Positions 24,034 to 31,374 of a stretch of DNA of 64,000 nt are shown here, one piece after another. Numbering within the stretch: the stretch's first letter is position 1; every line of letters begins with the position of its first letter. This stretch comes from AC-32 sp963754265. GTDB lineage: Bacteria > Actinomycetota > Thermoleophilia > Gaiellales > Gaiellaceae. The DNA is taken from assembly GCA_963754265.1 (NCBI GenBank), contig CAVWFB010000003.1, positions 62,001 through 126,000 of the forward strand, in the 5' to 3' direction. The translations under genes were made by a program, and so were the position numbers. The notes below the pieces were generated by a model. It ran no database searches. It was not told where the DNA came from and worked only from the letters and a program-made list of their open reading frames with translations.

Positions 24034-24474
24034 TCAAGGAGTGCGTGGGCCTTGTGGCTGTCGCGAAATGCCCCCGACCACCTCTCCGGTGTCCTTGTCT
24101 TTCCCTTGCAGGGCGACGTCGGCCTGCGAAACGACCCCGACGAGGCGATCGTCCTCGGCGGTCACGGCCAGACGCCTCACCTGGTATTGCGCCATAACCT
24201 TGAGCGCCTCCGAAAGATCGTCGTCGGGACTCACGGTGACGAGCTCGCGCGAGGAGACCTCGGACGCCGGCATCCCGCTCGGATCTTTGTCCTTGGCGAT
24301 GGCGCGTACCACGATGTCGCGATCTGTGACGATCCCCACAAGCCGATCGCCTTCGACGAGCGGAACCGCTCCCACATCTTCGGCTTCCATGACCTTGGCG
24401 ACCTCGGTCAAAGGCGTCTGAGGCGTCACGGCACGGGGTCTCTGCGTCATGACATCTGCAACTTTGGTACCCAT
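24034..24474 (-). CDS. CBS-domain pair protein
   Basis: A 146-residue protein consisting of two CBS motifs: VADVMTQRPRAVTPQTPL with VPLVEGDRLVGIVTDRDIV, and SSRELVTVSPDDDLSEAL with RLAVTAEDDRLVGVVSQADV. Such pairs bind adenosine nucleotides and regulate partners. Stand-alone versions are often linked to hypoxia or stress in actinobacteria. I chose the ATG giving MGTKVADVM because it has an AAAGGAG site; an upstream start is possible. No partner gene is obvious. Confidence 0.88.
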   Translation of the reverse strand: MGTKVADVMTQRPRAVTPQTPLTEVAKVMEAEDVGAVPLVEGDRLVGIVTDRDIVVRAIAKDKDPSGMPASEVSSRELVTVSPDDDLSEALKVMAQYQVRRLAVTAEDDRLVGVVSQADVALQGKDKDTGEVVGGISRQPQGPRTP

Positions 24475-24681
24475 CTCGCTCCTTTCGGATTTCTTAAGTG
24501 GTTTCCGCAACGCCTCGATCAAAACCCGTGTCTACTCAACCGGGTAAGGGCAGAAAAGCCCTGCTAATCGAGAGGTGCGCCGACAGGTGCGCGACAGCCG
24601 TCAAACGCCCCATCCTCACGTTTCGGAGAGGAACCAGATCAAGACTCGAGGGCTCTCCCATCGGCCGCATGGCGCTCCTTT

Positions 24682-25551
24682 GTGAGCCTCAACAACGGCC
24701 GCCAGGCGGGCATGAGACGAAGGCGCTATACCTGGACGAACGTGCGCGTCGTCGTCCAGAACCTCTGGGGGCTTCGCGGCGACTGGCAGAGCCGCCGCGC
24801 GGTCATCGCAGCGGGCCTTCGTGAGCTGGCGCCGGACCTCGTCGCCTTCGTCGAGGCGATCAAGACTTCCGAGTACGACCAGGCCGCCGACTTGCTTGGA
24901 TCTGAGTACCACCTCTTCCACGCCGCGACGCGCCACGACAACGGCGACGGGGCCGTGATCGCAACTCGTTGGCGGCTCGGGGAGCGACACGAGGTCGACC
25001 TGCACGTCACGCCTCGTACCGCCGACTTCGCCTGCACGACGCTAGTAGCCGAGGTCCTGGCACCACAGCCGCACGCTCCCCTGCTGTTTGCGAACCACAT
25101 GCCGAACTGGCAGCTGCAGTTCGAGCGCGAGCGCGAGCTGCAGGCGGTCGCGGCGGCGCGTGTCCTCGAGGAGCTCGCCGGCAGTTTCGATACCCACGTC
25201 GTCCTCGCCGGCGACCTCACCGCCGATCCGGACGCGGCAAGCGTGCGCTTCTTCACCGGCCGCCAATCGCTCGAAGGGACGAGCGTCTGCTACCGCGATG
25301 CCTGGGAGAGCATGCACCCTAACGAGCGCGGCGAGACATTACTCCTCGAGGGTGAGACTGATGAGCTCGAGACAGCCGGGCTGGCCGCACTCACAGATGA
25401 AGTGTGCGTCGTCCGCGCCCAGGTCGGCGGTCAGCCTTCGGATCTCTTCGTTAGTGGTCCTCAGGACCTCCTGCTCCTCATCCATCTGTCTGTGCAGCGT
25501 CTCGCGCGCGAGGTACGAAGTTCCAGGGTCAAACGGATGGTCTTGCGTTAG
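24682..25551 (+). CDS. endonuclease/exonuclease/phosphatase (EEP) protein with lost C-terminus
   Basis: Residues about 20-215 are an EEP domain: VVVQNLWGL, the metal-binding Glu in DLVAFVEA, the NHMPNWQ segment and VVLAGDLTADPDA. The domain breaks off at HPNERGE, where relatives continue to the RxDY and final Asp-His of the active site. The remaining 75 residues are antisense to a remnant Cys-rich gene and are not EEP-like. Without the terminal His the product should be inactive. Either GTG 24682 or ATG 24712 could be the start. Confidence 0.72.
   Translation: MSLNNGRQAGMRRRRYTWTNVRVVVQNLWGLRGDWQSRRAVIAAGLRELAPDLVAFVEAIKTSEYDQAADLLGSEYHLFHAATRHDNGDGAVIATRWRLGERHEVDLHVTPRTADFACTTLVAEVLAPQPHAPLLFANHMPNWQLQFERERELQAVAAARVLEELAGSFDTHVVLAGDLTADPDAASVRFFTGRQSLEGTSVCYRDAWESMHPNERGETLLLEGETDELETAGLAALTDEVCVVRAQVGGQPSDLFVSGPQDLLLLIHLSVQRLAREVRSSRVKRMVLR
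25339..25485 (-). pseudogene. remnant of a small CxC-x4-C family gene
   Basis: The 48-residue minus-strand frame (from an ATG at 25485) carries EVLRTTNEEIRRLTADLG and FICECGQPGCLELISLTLEE, and then a stop. It matches the first half of the two intact family members at 25829 and 26158, including the cysteine cluster. The second half (PGHE and VVEK segments) is missing. It stops at the same point at which the nuclease on the other strand loses homology. Confidence 0.72.
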
Positions 25552-25595
25552 ACGCCTTGCTGTTCGGCCCAGCCGACAACGGAAGGGAGAGCCGA

Positions 25596-25856
25596 ATGGC
25601 AGGGTTTCTGTTCAAGCTCGAGACGACAGACGGAGCGCCGGCCGAGCCTTCGACGCTCAGCAGCGCGGTGCCGAACTGTGGTCCGGGCGCGACGATTCAC
25701 TTCGGGCAAAAGACGATGCGCGTCGTTGCCGTACGAGGCGTCGATGCCGACGAGCCGCCCGGGGTCGTCGTGCAGGAGGACCCACTAGGAACGCCCCGGG
25801 GGCGGGGTGTGGGGATGCCTCAGGCTGCCTACGTCTTTCGCGGGTCGCTTTCCTGA
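25596..25856 (+). CDS. small conserved hypothetical protein
   Basis: An 86-residue protein with a GGAAGGGAG site before its ATG. It looks like a compact beta-rich domain (FLFKLETTDGAPAEP, then PGATIHFGQKTMRVVAVRG). I recognise similar unnamed proteins from high-GC soil actinobacteria but no function. The last 28 bases are antisense to the end of the next minus-strand gene. Confidence 0.6.
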   Translation: MAGFLFKLETTDGAPAEPSTLSSAVPNCGPGATIHFGQKTMRVVAVRGVDADEPPGVVVQEDPLGTPRGRGVGMPQAAYVFRGSLS

Positions 25857-26155
25857 GCCTCGTGCCCGGCCTGGCCCTCTTTCTCGACGACCAGGAAGCT
25901 TTCGGCCTGCTGGACGACGTGTTCGACGGCAGGATCCTCGTGCCCAGGCAGCACGACGAACTGGGTCGCCACGGCACGGATTGTCTCGTACTCGGGTCGT
26001 GTTGCATTGATCTTCTCGAGACAATCCGGGTCGTCGCACTCGCAGAGAAACTGCATCGGCACGTCGTCGGGCGCAAGGGTCGTGCTTACGTCCTCGATCC
26101 GCTCGTTGACCTCCCGGAAGAGGGCCTCGTTCCTTTCTCGAGCGTCGCCTGGCAT
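25829..26155 (-). CDS. small CxC-x4-C family protein, copy 1
   Basis: A 108-residue soluble protein. Its helical N-terminus (RNEALFREVNERIEDV) leads to the cysteine cluster FLCECDDPDCLEKI, then RPEYETIRAVATQFVVLPGHE and a C-terminal SFLVVEKEGQ. Three closely spaced cysteines suggest zinc or Fe-S binding, perhaps with the later His. It follows copy 2 by 2 bp on the same strand, so both are co-expressed. Function unknown; the family is recurrent in related genomes by my recollection. Confidence 0.68.
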   Translation of the reverse strand: MPGDARERNEALFREVNERIEDVSTTLAPDDVPMQFLCECDDPDCLEKINATRPEYETIRAVATQFVVLPGHEDPAVEHVVQQAESFLVVEKEGQAGHEAQESDPRKT

Positions 26156-26157
26156 CG

Positions 26158-26484
26158 CTACGAGACCTGTGGGGCTCCGCGTTCGACGATTTTCCGCTCC
26201 TCGCCCTGCTTCTCGACGACCGTAAAGCGGTCGTACTGCTCAACCACGACCTCTCCTGCGGTCAGGTCCTCGTGGCCGGGAACGACGAAGAACCTGGCCG
26301 GGTGGGTACGGACTGCTTGGTACTCGGTCGGGGTGAGCTCGACGCGCGCGAGACACGTCTTTTCCCCGCACTCGCACAGGTAAGGCGCTTTCTCCACCTT
26401 GCCTGCGGCCGCTTTGTCAATGCTTTCGTTCCCGGCTCGGAAGATCGTTTCGTTCTTGGCCAGCCTCGCTGAGCGCTCATCCAT
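26158..26484 (-). CDS. small CxC-x4-C family protein, copy 2
   Basis: A 108-residue paralogue of the preceding protein: RLAKNETIFRAGNESIDKA, the cluster YLCECGEKTCLARVEL, TPTEYQAVRTHPARFFVVPGHE and DRFTVVEKQGEE. Spacing of the cysteines and of the PGHE and VVEK segments is conserved between copies. I chose the ATG giving MDERSARL; the longer frame upstream is antisense-like. As the promoter-proximal gene it would be expressed with copy 1. Confidence 0.68.
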   Translation of the reverse strand: MDERSARLAKNETIFRAGNESIDKAAAGKVEKAPYLCECGEKTCLARVELTPTEYQAVRTHPARFFVVPGHEDLTAGEVVVEQYDRFTVVEKQGEERKIVERGAPQVS

Positions 26485-26604
26485 CGCGAAGAGCCTCTTC
26501 CCCCGGTCTGCTCTTTCCCGAACATGCGCTGTCGCCCCTAAGCCGGCCGCACCACAGGATCGAAGCGACTTGCTCGGCGCGCTCACGCATCGGATCGTAA
26601 GAGC

Positions 26605-26641
26605 AGAGGGCGGCGAGTACATCGGGGGCCTCGCCGCCTCT
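26605..26641. terminator. hairpin between the zinc-ribbon and Cys-rich operons
   Basis: GCGGCGAG (26610-26617) pairs with CTCGCCGC (26630-26637), and the stem extends by four more pairs (AGAG/CTCT) past a single bulged G. It lies 34 bp beyond the stop of the zinc-ribbon gene, in the right place to end that minus-strand transcript. It lacks a T-run, so it is a candidate only. Confidence 0.45.
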
Positions 26642-26674
26642 CACCTTCGAACCCTCGTTCAGTTGAGGACGGAA

Positions 26675-26857
26675 CTATCGATCGGGATAGGGGTCGTTCA
26701 CGCTGTCGCCGCCGGAGACGGGCTCCCACATTCCATTGCCACAGGAAGGGCAAGGCGGAAGGTGCTTCGTCGAGCCGACGTCAATCTTGTTCCCGCAGCT
26801 TGTGCAGTTGTACGTGCCGGACGAAACGTCGCTTCCGGCCGGAACTGGATTGGCCAT
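26675..26857 (-). CDS. small zinc-ribbon protein
   Basis: A 60-residue protein with two CxxC knuckles, YNCTSCGNK and PPCPSCGNGMW, spaced as in rubredoxin-like zinc ribbons. It is too short for any additional domain. It lies 13 bp after a small helical-protein gene on the same strand. Zinc binding is likely; the role is unknown. Confidence 0.75.
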   Translation of the reverse strand: MANPVPAGSDVSSGTYNCTSCGNKIDVGSTKHLPPCPSCGNGMWEPVSGGDSVNDPYPDR

Positions 26858-26870
26858 TTTCAGACCGCCC

Positions 26871-27083
26871 TTAGCTCTTCTGCATCACTTGATTGACGCG
26901 CTGCTCAACCTGCTCGCGCGGCTGGGCGGTCTTCTTCTGCACCTTGTCCACGATCTTGTCGGGATCGTCCCCGGCCTCGTCCATGTCCTTCTGCGTCACC
27001 TGGTCGAACTCGTTGACGAGCTTCTGTTTCAGCTCCGGCGCGTGGTCACGGATTTGCTGTTTGAGCATGTCGTCAAGACCCAT
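26871..27083 (-). CDS. small charged helical protein, CsbD-like pattern
   Basis: A 70-residue protein predicted to be all helical. The stretch VTQKDMDEAGDDPDKIVDKV followed by KTAQPREQVEQRVNQVM resembles the Asp-rich turn and paired helices of CsbD stress proteins, but similarity is too weak to name it firmly. It begins with ATG and a GAGGG site. It probably forms a two-gene stress-type unit with the zinc ribbon. Confidence 0.55.
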   Translation of the reverse strand: MGLDDMLKQQIRDHAPELKQKLVNEFDQVTQKDMDEAGDDPDKIVDKVQKKTAQPREQVEQRVNQVMQKS

Positions 27084-27190
27084 CCTCGAACCTCCCTCGC
27101 TGGTCGCGTTCGTGTGTCTTGGACGCAGTTACCCGAGAGGCCCTTCCGAAACCTGCAGACGGCGGGATTGACGAACCTCGGCGCGTGCCA

Positions 27191-27469
27191 ATGAATGTGT
27201 CTATGCGGCAGGGCGTTCAGATCACGACGAGCAAGAAGCGAGACGCTGAGTGCATCTCTGCCGCGCTGACCCAGTACGGCGGCAGCGTCGAGCAAGACGG
27301 CGGGCGCTGGTCTGTTCACCTCTCGAGACCGGCTTCTCCCGAGCTCCCGGATCTGCTGACCGCCCTGAAAGCCTGCTTGGACGAGCATGCAATCGCCGCG
27401 GTGAAGGTGGCGGTCGACGGACACGCATACGCCATGGAGGGCACTGCCTCGCTCGAGCCCTCGCCGTAG
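27191..27469 (+). CDS. hypothetical protein
   Basis: A 92-residue soluble protein alternating strand and helix (VQITTSKKRDAECISAALTQ, then PDLLTALKACLDEHAIAAVK), ending in a strand pair. I do not recognise the family. The start is uncertain: ATG at 27191, ATG at 27203 or a start at 27119 all keep the frame, and none has a strong ribosome-binding site. Confidence 0.5.
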   Translation: MNVSMRQGVQITTSKKRDAECISAALTQYGGSVEQDGGRWSVHLSRPASPELPDLLTALKACLDEHAIAAVKVAVDGHAYAMEGTASLEPSP

Positions 27470-27993
27470 GCCAAGACTGAGGATCACATAGCCGGCTCCA
27501 GAGTGATTTACTCGGCCATGGGTCGGAGTCGCGCCCCCTCATGCAGCCCCACGCGACTCGGGGCTTGCGAAAGTGAAGCGTCCTTCGGCCCGGTTTGGCG
27601 AGCGCCCCGGCCTGACCCCGCTGGGGCGCTTGCACGTTCGGACCCGGTGAAAGGGTGAGGCGGCCCACTGACCCCCCCAGGCCCGAGCCGCCTCTGACGC
27701 TCGCGCCGCAGAAAGGGTGGGCGGGGCGCAATGGCCAGATCGCGCCTACGCCTTGCGTGAACCCCTCTATTCAAAGCAGGCGAGCCGCGGTCTCCTTTCC
27801 GTTTCCCAAGCTGTACAAACTTCGCCCGGTGTTTGGCCGACCGACCGCCGCTAGATCGACGCTGACCCTGCGCTGACCTGCGCGCGGTTGCAAACGACTC
27901 CGAGCCGAGGGTGGTCACACGGCGGGTTACATCGGCCCGAAAAACGCAGCCGCGCAGGTCGTCGGGATCGAGTCGGACTATCGTGCTCCTTGC
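27470..27993. other. non-coding stretch in the accessory island
   Basis: I see no convincing gene in these 524 bases. Frames here are short and without family features. An inverted repeat GAGGCGGC / GCCGCCTC surrounds about 22 bases near 27657-27694. A short AGCCCC / GGGGCT stem near 27546-27566 could end the upstream gene. The last 100 bases presumably hold the promoter of the acetyltransferase gene. Confidence 0.4.
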
Positions 27994-28566
27994 ATGACCG
28001 AGGACACCCGGACTCAGCGAGAACGCATGCTCGCGGGCGATCTCTACCTGGCCCACGATCCGCAGCTGGCTGCGGAAAATCGGCGCGCGGAGGAGCTAAC
28101 GCAGGCCTACAATTCCTCGCCCCCCGACCCGGCCATACGCGCACGAATCCTGGCTGACCTGCTCGGCTCGATTGGCGAGGGAACGGACCTGAGGCCACCG
28201 TTCTACTGCGACTACGGCTACAACCTCCACGTGGGCGCGAGGACGTTCGTGAACTACGGCCTCTACGCGCTCGACGTGGCCGAGATCAGGATCGGCGACG
28301 ACGTCCAGATCGGGCCGGCCGTCCAGCTCCTGACGCCGACGCACCCGCTCGAGCCGGGCCCGCGGCTTGAGAAGTGGGAGGCCGCCGAGCCGATCGGCAT
28401 CGGCGACAACGCGTGGCTGGGCGGCGGCGTGATCGTCTGCCCCGGGGTCATGATCGGCGAGAACACCGTGGTCGGCGCTGGCGCCGTCGTCACCCAGGAC
28501 CTACCGCCGGGAGTGCTCGCGGTCGGCAGCCCGGCCCGGGTCGTGCGTACGCTCGTCGACGGTTAG
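27994..28566 (+). CDS. maltose/galactoside O-acetyltransferase (hexapeptide-repeat)
   Basis: A 190-residue left-handed beta-helix acetyltransferase of the LacA/Maa type. It has the N-terminal Mac domain (RERMLAGDLYLA), then FVNYGLYALDVAEIRIGDDV, the catalytic-His region LLTPTHPLEPGPR, and the repeat coil GIGDNAWLGGGVIVCPGVMI ending in VGSPARVVR. It acetylates sugars from acetyl-CoA; the sugar is not clear. A truncated paralogue stands 4.2 kb upstream. The DUF202 gene follows by 10 bp. Confidence 0.9.
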   Translation: MTEDTRTQRERMLAGDLYLAHDPQLAAENRRAEELTQAYNSSPPDPAIRARILADLLGSIGEGTDLRPPFYCDYGYNLHVGARTFVNYGLYALDVAEIRIGDDVQIGPAVQLLTPTHPLEPGPRLEKWEAAEPIGIGDNAWLGGGVIVCPGVMIGENTVVGAGAVVTQDLPPGVLAVGSPARVVRTLVDG

Positions 28567-28576
28567 GCTCGCGCTC

Positions 28577-28933
28577 GTGGATTCAGAGCGGTTCGAGGGC
28601 GTCGTCGACGCGACTCGCCGGACACGGCTCGCGAGCGAGCGCACCTACCTCGCCTGGTGGCGCAGCGCGCTTGCAGCCTTCGCGGTCAGTCTCGGCGTCG
28701 GGAAGATCGTCCCCCAGCTGACAAGTGGATCCTCCGTCGGCTACGAGATCGTTGGCGTCGGCTACGCGCTGCTGGGAATCGCGTTCATCGCTTACGGCCT
28801 GTTCCGCCATCAGCAGATGGAGGCGGCGCTGGTCGAGGGGCGCTTCGCGCCTTTCGGACGCGGTGCGGCGCTCGGGTTCACCGCGGCGGGCCTGGTGCTC
28901 GGAGTGGCGACCGTGATCGTGGTCATCGCCTGA
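28577..28933 (+). CDS. DUF202 (YidH-type) membrane protein
   Basis: A 118-residue membrane protein with three hydrophobic helices and the family N-terminus TRLASERTYLAWWRSALAAF. The start is GTG. Members are small, of unknown function and often near transporters or stress genes. A bidirectional terminator follows 6 bp after the stop. Confidence 0.85.
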   Translation: MDSERFEGVVDATRRTRLASERTYLAWWRSALAAFAVSLGVGKIVPQLTSGSSVGYEIVGVGYALLGIAFIAYGLFRHQQMEAALVEGRFAPFGRGAALGFTAAGLVLGVATVIVVIA

Positions 28934-28938
28934 AAAAG

Positions 28939-28975
28939 GCAAGAGAGGCCCGGGCAGGCTGCGGGCCTCTCTTGC
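28939..28975. terminator. bidirectional intrinsic terminator
   Basis: A perfect 14-bp inverted repeat (GCAAGAGAGGCCCG and its complement) encloses 9 bases. On the minus strand it is followed by CTTTTT, a classic intrinsic terminator for the HtrA gene, which ends 75 bp away. On the plus strand it follows the DUF202 stop. Confidence 0.88.
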
Positions 28976-29050
28976 GTGATCCCAGCCGGCCATGCTGGCG
29001 AACGGCCTGGGCCGGGAACCGGGCCCCAGGGGTGGGGCCGGAATGGGCGG

Positions 29051-30277
29051 TCAGCTACGGGGAGTCGATGGCTGCCGTCCCAACTTGACAGTGATGGTGA
29101 GCTGCTTGTCGCCGCGGTAGACGCCGAGCTCGACCTTCTCGCCCGGCTTCTTGCCCGAGATCGCGTCGCGGAGCTGATCGATCGAGTAGACCGGCGTCCC
29201 GTCGACGGTGTCGATCAGGTCGCCGCCGAGCGGATACGTCGTGCCAGCGACGATCGCCTTCTGCTTGCCGGCGCGAAGGCCGGCCTTCGCGGCTGAGCTG
29301 CCGGGCTGCACGGTCTCGACGAGCAGGCCGTGGCCGGAGGGCAGGCGGAAGAGCTTGTGAGCCGAAGCGGTCACCGGCTGGGCCGTGATGCCGAGGAATG
29401 CGTGCTCGGCGTGACCGGTCCGGATGATCTGCGCGGCGACGGACTTCGCGGTGTTGATCGGGACCGCGAAGCCGACGCCGACGTTTCCCTGGGCAGCGGT
29501 GCCTCCCGTGAGAATCTGGGAGTTGACCCCGATCACGTTGCCGCGCGCGTCCAGAAGCGGGCCGCCGGAATTGCCCTTGTTCAGCGCGGCGTCGGTCTGG
29601 ATCACATGGTCGATGGAGTAGTCGTTCGGCGCCTGGATCACGCGCTGGAGCGCACTCACGATGCCGGTCGTCACGGTGCGCTCGAGCCCGAAGGGATTGC
29701 CGATCGCCACGACCGAGTCGCCGACGTGGACGACGTCGGAGTTCCCGAGCGGGAGCGGCGTCAACGCGCGCGAGTGGGCGTCGACCTTGAGAACGGCGAT
29801 GTCGGTCGACGGGTCGGTCCCGACGACCCGGGCCTTGAGGCTCTCGTTGTTCGAGAAGCTGACCTGGACGGAGCGCGAGTTCGCAACGACGTGGTAGTTC
29901 GTCACCACGTGGCCGGCCTTGTCGATCACGAAGCCGGAGCCGAGCGCCTTGGCCTGCTGGGTCTGCGGGAACGGCGAGCCGAAGAAGGGATCCACCGAGG
30001 GTGCGCTCACGACCTGTGTCGCCGTTACCTGCACGACGCCGGGCGCGGCGCGGCGGTAGATCTGGTTGACCGTGAGCCCCTTGTTCGAGCCGTTCGCGGC
30101 CAGAATCGGCTCGGCGGCGACCGGGACGACCTCGCGCACCGTGGTGGTCGAGGTGCCGATGCCGCCCAATAGCGCCGCGCCGCCGAGCGCGAGGCCTCCA
30201 CCGATGACGGCGGAAACCACGAGCCCGGCGGCGTACATCAGGCGCAAGCGTCCAGCCACCTGCGTAGTTCTAACCAC
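29051..30277 (-). CDS. HtrA/DegP-like serine protease with PDZ domain (HtrA-1)
   Basis: A 408-residue membrane-anchored protease. It has one N-terminal transmembrane helix (about 13-38), a trypsin-like domain with the triad His in VVTNYHVVAN, Asp in STDIAVLKVD and Ser in NKGNSGGPLLD, and then a PDZ domain (about 300-400; LLVETVQPGSSAAKAGL). Such proteins degrade or process misfolded envelope proteins. The GTG start is preceded by two 11-bp-spaced CTTAA elements. A second HtrA homologue sits at 57.3 kb. Confidence 0.9.
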   Translation of the reverse strand: MVRTTQVAGRLRLMYAAGLVVSAVIGGGLALGGAALLGGIGTSTTTVREVVPVAAEPILAANGSNKGLTVNQIYRRAAPGVVQVTATQVVSAPSVDPFFGSPFPQTQQAKALGSGFVIDKAGHVVTNYHVVANSRSVQVSFSNNESLKARVVGTDPSTDIAVLKVDAHSRALTPLPLGNSDVVHVGDSVVAIGNPFGLERTVTTGIVSALQRVIQAPNDYSIDHVIQTDAALNKGNSGGPLLDARGNVIGVNSQILTGGTAAQGNVGVGFAVPINTAKSVAAQIIRTGHAEHAFLGITAQPVTASAHKLFRLPSGHGLLVETVQPGSSAAKAGLRAGKQKAIVAGTTYPLGGDLIDTVDGTPVYSIDQLRDAISGKKPGEKVELGVYRGDKQLTITVKLGRQPSTPRS

Positions 30278-30304
30278 GTGATGTTCAGCCCCTGTTGCGC
30301 CGCA

Positions 30305-30320
30305 TTAAGTCTGCGTTAAG
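30305..30320 (-). promoter_or_regulatory. two 11-bp-spaced CTTAA half-sites upstream of HtrA-1 (weak operator)
   Basis: On the minus strand GCTTAAC and ACTTAAT occur with an exact 11-base period. They read in the direction of HtrA-1, 28 bp before its start. They resemble, less perfectly, the TCTYA half-site arrays of the 51-57-kb region. They may be a weaker site of the same regulator; chance is possible. Confidence 0.4.
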
Positions 30321-30391
30321 CCGAGCCGCCGTAACCGCGCCGCCCGTCGGAGCGTTGTCTCTCCGACAACCATCGAAGAAAGGAGCTCTCC

Positions 30392-30469
30392 GTGTCGATT
30401 CTCTGGATCATCCTGATCGTCGTCTTGGTGCTCCTGCTGCTGGGCTTCTTCTCGCGCGGCCGCTGGTAG
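30392..30469 (+). CDS. 25-residue hydrophobic membrane peptide
   Basis: A GTG start with an AAAGGAG site 6 bases upstream opens a 25-codon frame. It encodes one transmembrane helix followed by a short basic tail (FFSRGRW). The composition and SD make it convincing despite its size. It resembles the tiny hydrophobic stress-induced proteins of many bacteria. A strong terminator hairpin follows 21 bp later. Divergent from HtrA-1. Confidence 0.7.
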   Translation: MSILWIILIVVLVLLLLGFFSRGRW

Positions 30470-30490
30470 GACTCATCTAGAGCGCTGGTA

Positions 30491-30516
30491 GGCCGCCCGG
30501 CACTTGCCGGGCGGCC
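30491..30516 (+). terminator. terminator hairpin after the 25-residue peptide gene
   Basis: A perfect 11-bp inverted repeat (GGCCGCCCGGC / GCCGGGCGGCC) has a 4-base loop and is followed by GTTCTC. The very GC-rich stem with a poor T-run suits termination of the short upstream transcript. Confidence 0.75.
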
Positions 30517-30538
30517 GTTCTCGCGCGATCCTGACCAG

Positions 30539-31327
30539 GTGGATCGCGCACGTGTCTTCGACCTGCTGGCAAGGGCCGACGCGACCGTCGACCTGCCGCG
30601 CCTCGGTGGCATGGCCCGCGCCGACGGCGTCGTGATCGCGAGCGGGGACAACTGGGCCTTCGCGGGACGGGACGGCTCGCTCCTCGAGGGCCCGATGCCG
30701 TCGCCGCCGCGCCTGCTCCGCCGGGTGCCGCTCGTGCGCGGGCTCGTCCGGCTCTCGTCGGCGCTGGCGCCGCTCTTCCGCGGCGCGGGAGTCGCCGGGC
30801 GAGGCGAGCGCATCGTCCTCATCGCGGCCCTGCTCGCCCCGCTCTCGCTGGTCTTCCTGCCCCACTCGGCATCGCTGCCGGTGGGCGTGGGGACCGCGGT
30901 CTTCCTGCTCGCGTGGATGCTGCGAGGCCGCACGCTCTTCCTGCACGGCGCGGAGCACCGGGCGATCGCAGCGGCCGAGGAACGGCGGCTGGTGGCGACC
31001 TGGCAGGCGGAGGCGAAACCCTCGCGCTTCGCTCCTCGCTGCGGCACCAACTTCGCGGCGCTGGTCGTTCCCGTCTCGCTCGTGGCCGACCGCGTCTGGC
31101 CGCTCCCCGCGGCGCTCTACACGCCTTTTGCCGTGACACTCGTCTCGCTGGCCCTGACGATGGAGCTCTGGCAGCTCCTCCAGGCCTCGCGTTCCCGGGT
31201 CGCGCGCATCTTTCTCCTCCCGGGGCTGGCGCTCCAGCGCGTGACCACGCGTGAGCCCAGCGACGAGGAGACGCGCCTCGCACTGACCGCGGTGGCCGCG
31301 GTCTTGCGCAGGGAACTGGCGCTCTAG
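30539..31327 (+). CDS. DUF1385 family membrane protein
   Basis: The 262-residue protein has four hydrophobic helices and the family signatures LPRLGGMARADGVVIA near the start, LHGAEHRAIAAAE (about 137-149) and RFAPRCGTNFAALV (about 162-175). The conserved His, Glu and Cys residues hint at a metal site. Homologues are widespread in Gram-positive bacteria without assigned function. The start is GTG. Confidence 0.85.
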   Translation: MDRARVFDLLARADATVDLPRLGGMARADGVVIASGDNWAFAGRDGSLLEGPMPSPPRLLRRVPLVRGLVRLSSALAPLFRGAGVAGRGERIVLIAALLAPLSLVFLPHSASLPVGVGTAVFLLAWMLRGRTLFLHGAEHRAIAAAEERRLVATWQAEAKPSRFAPRCGTNFAALVVPVSLVADRVWPLPAALYTPFAVTLVSLALTMELWQLLQASRSRVARIFLLPGLALQRVTTREPSDEETRLALTAVAAVLRRELAL

Positions 31328-31374
31328 CCCGAACGGGCGCTCAACCGGCGACGCCTGGCGCCGATAAGGAAACC

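Noticed and set aside
27508..28056. A 182-codon minus-strand frame in the non-coding stretch
   Set aside because: Its composition is that of a chance frame, it runs into the acetyltransferase gene antisense, and it shows no family feature or ribosome-binding site.
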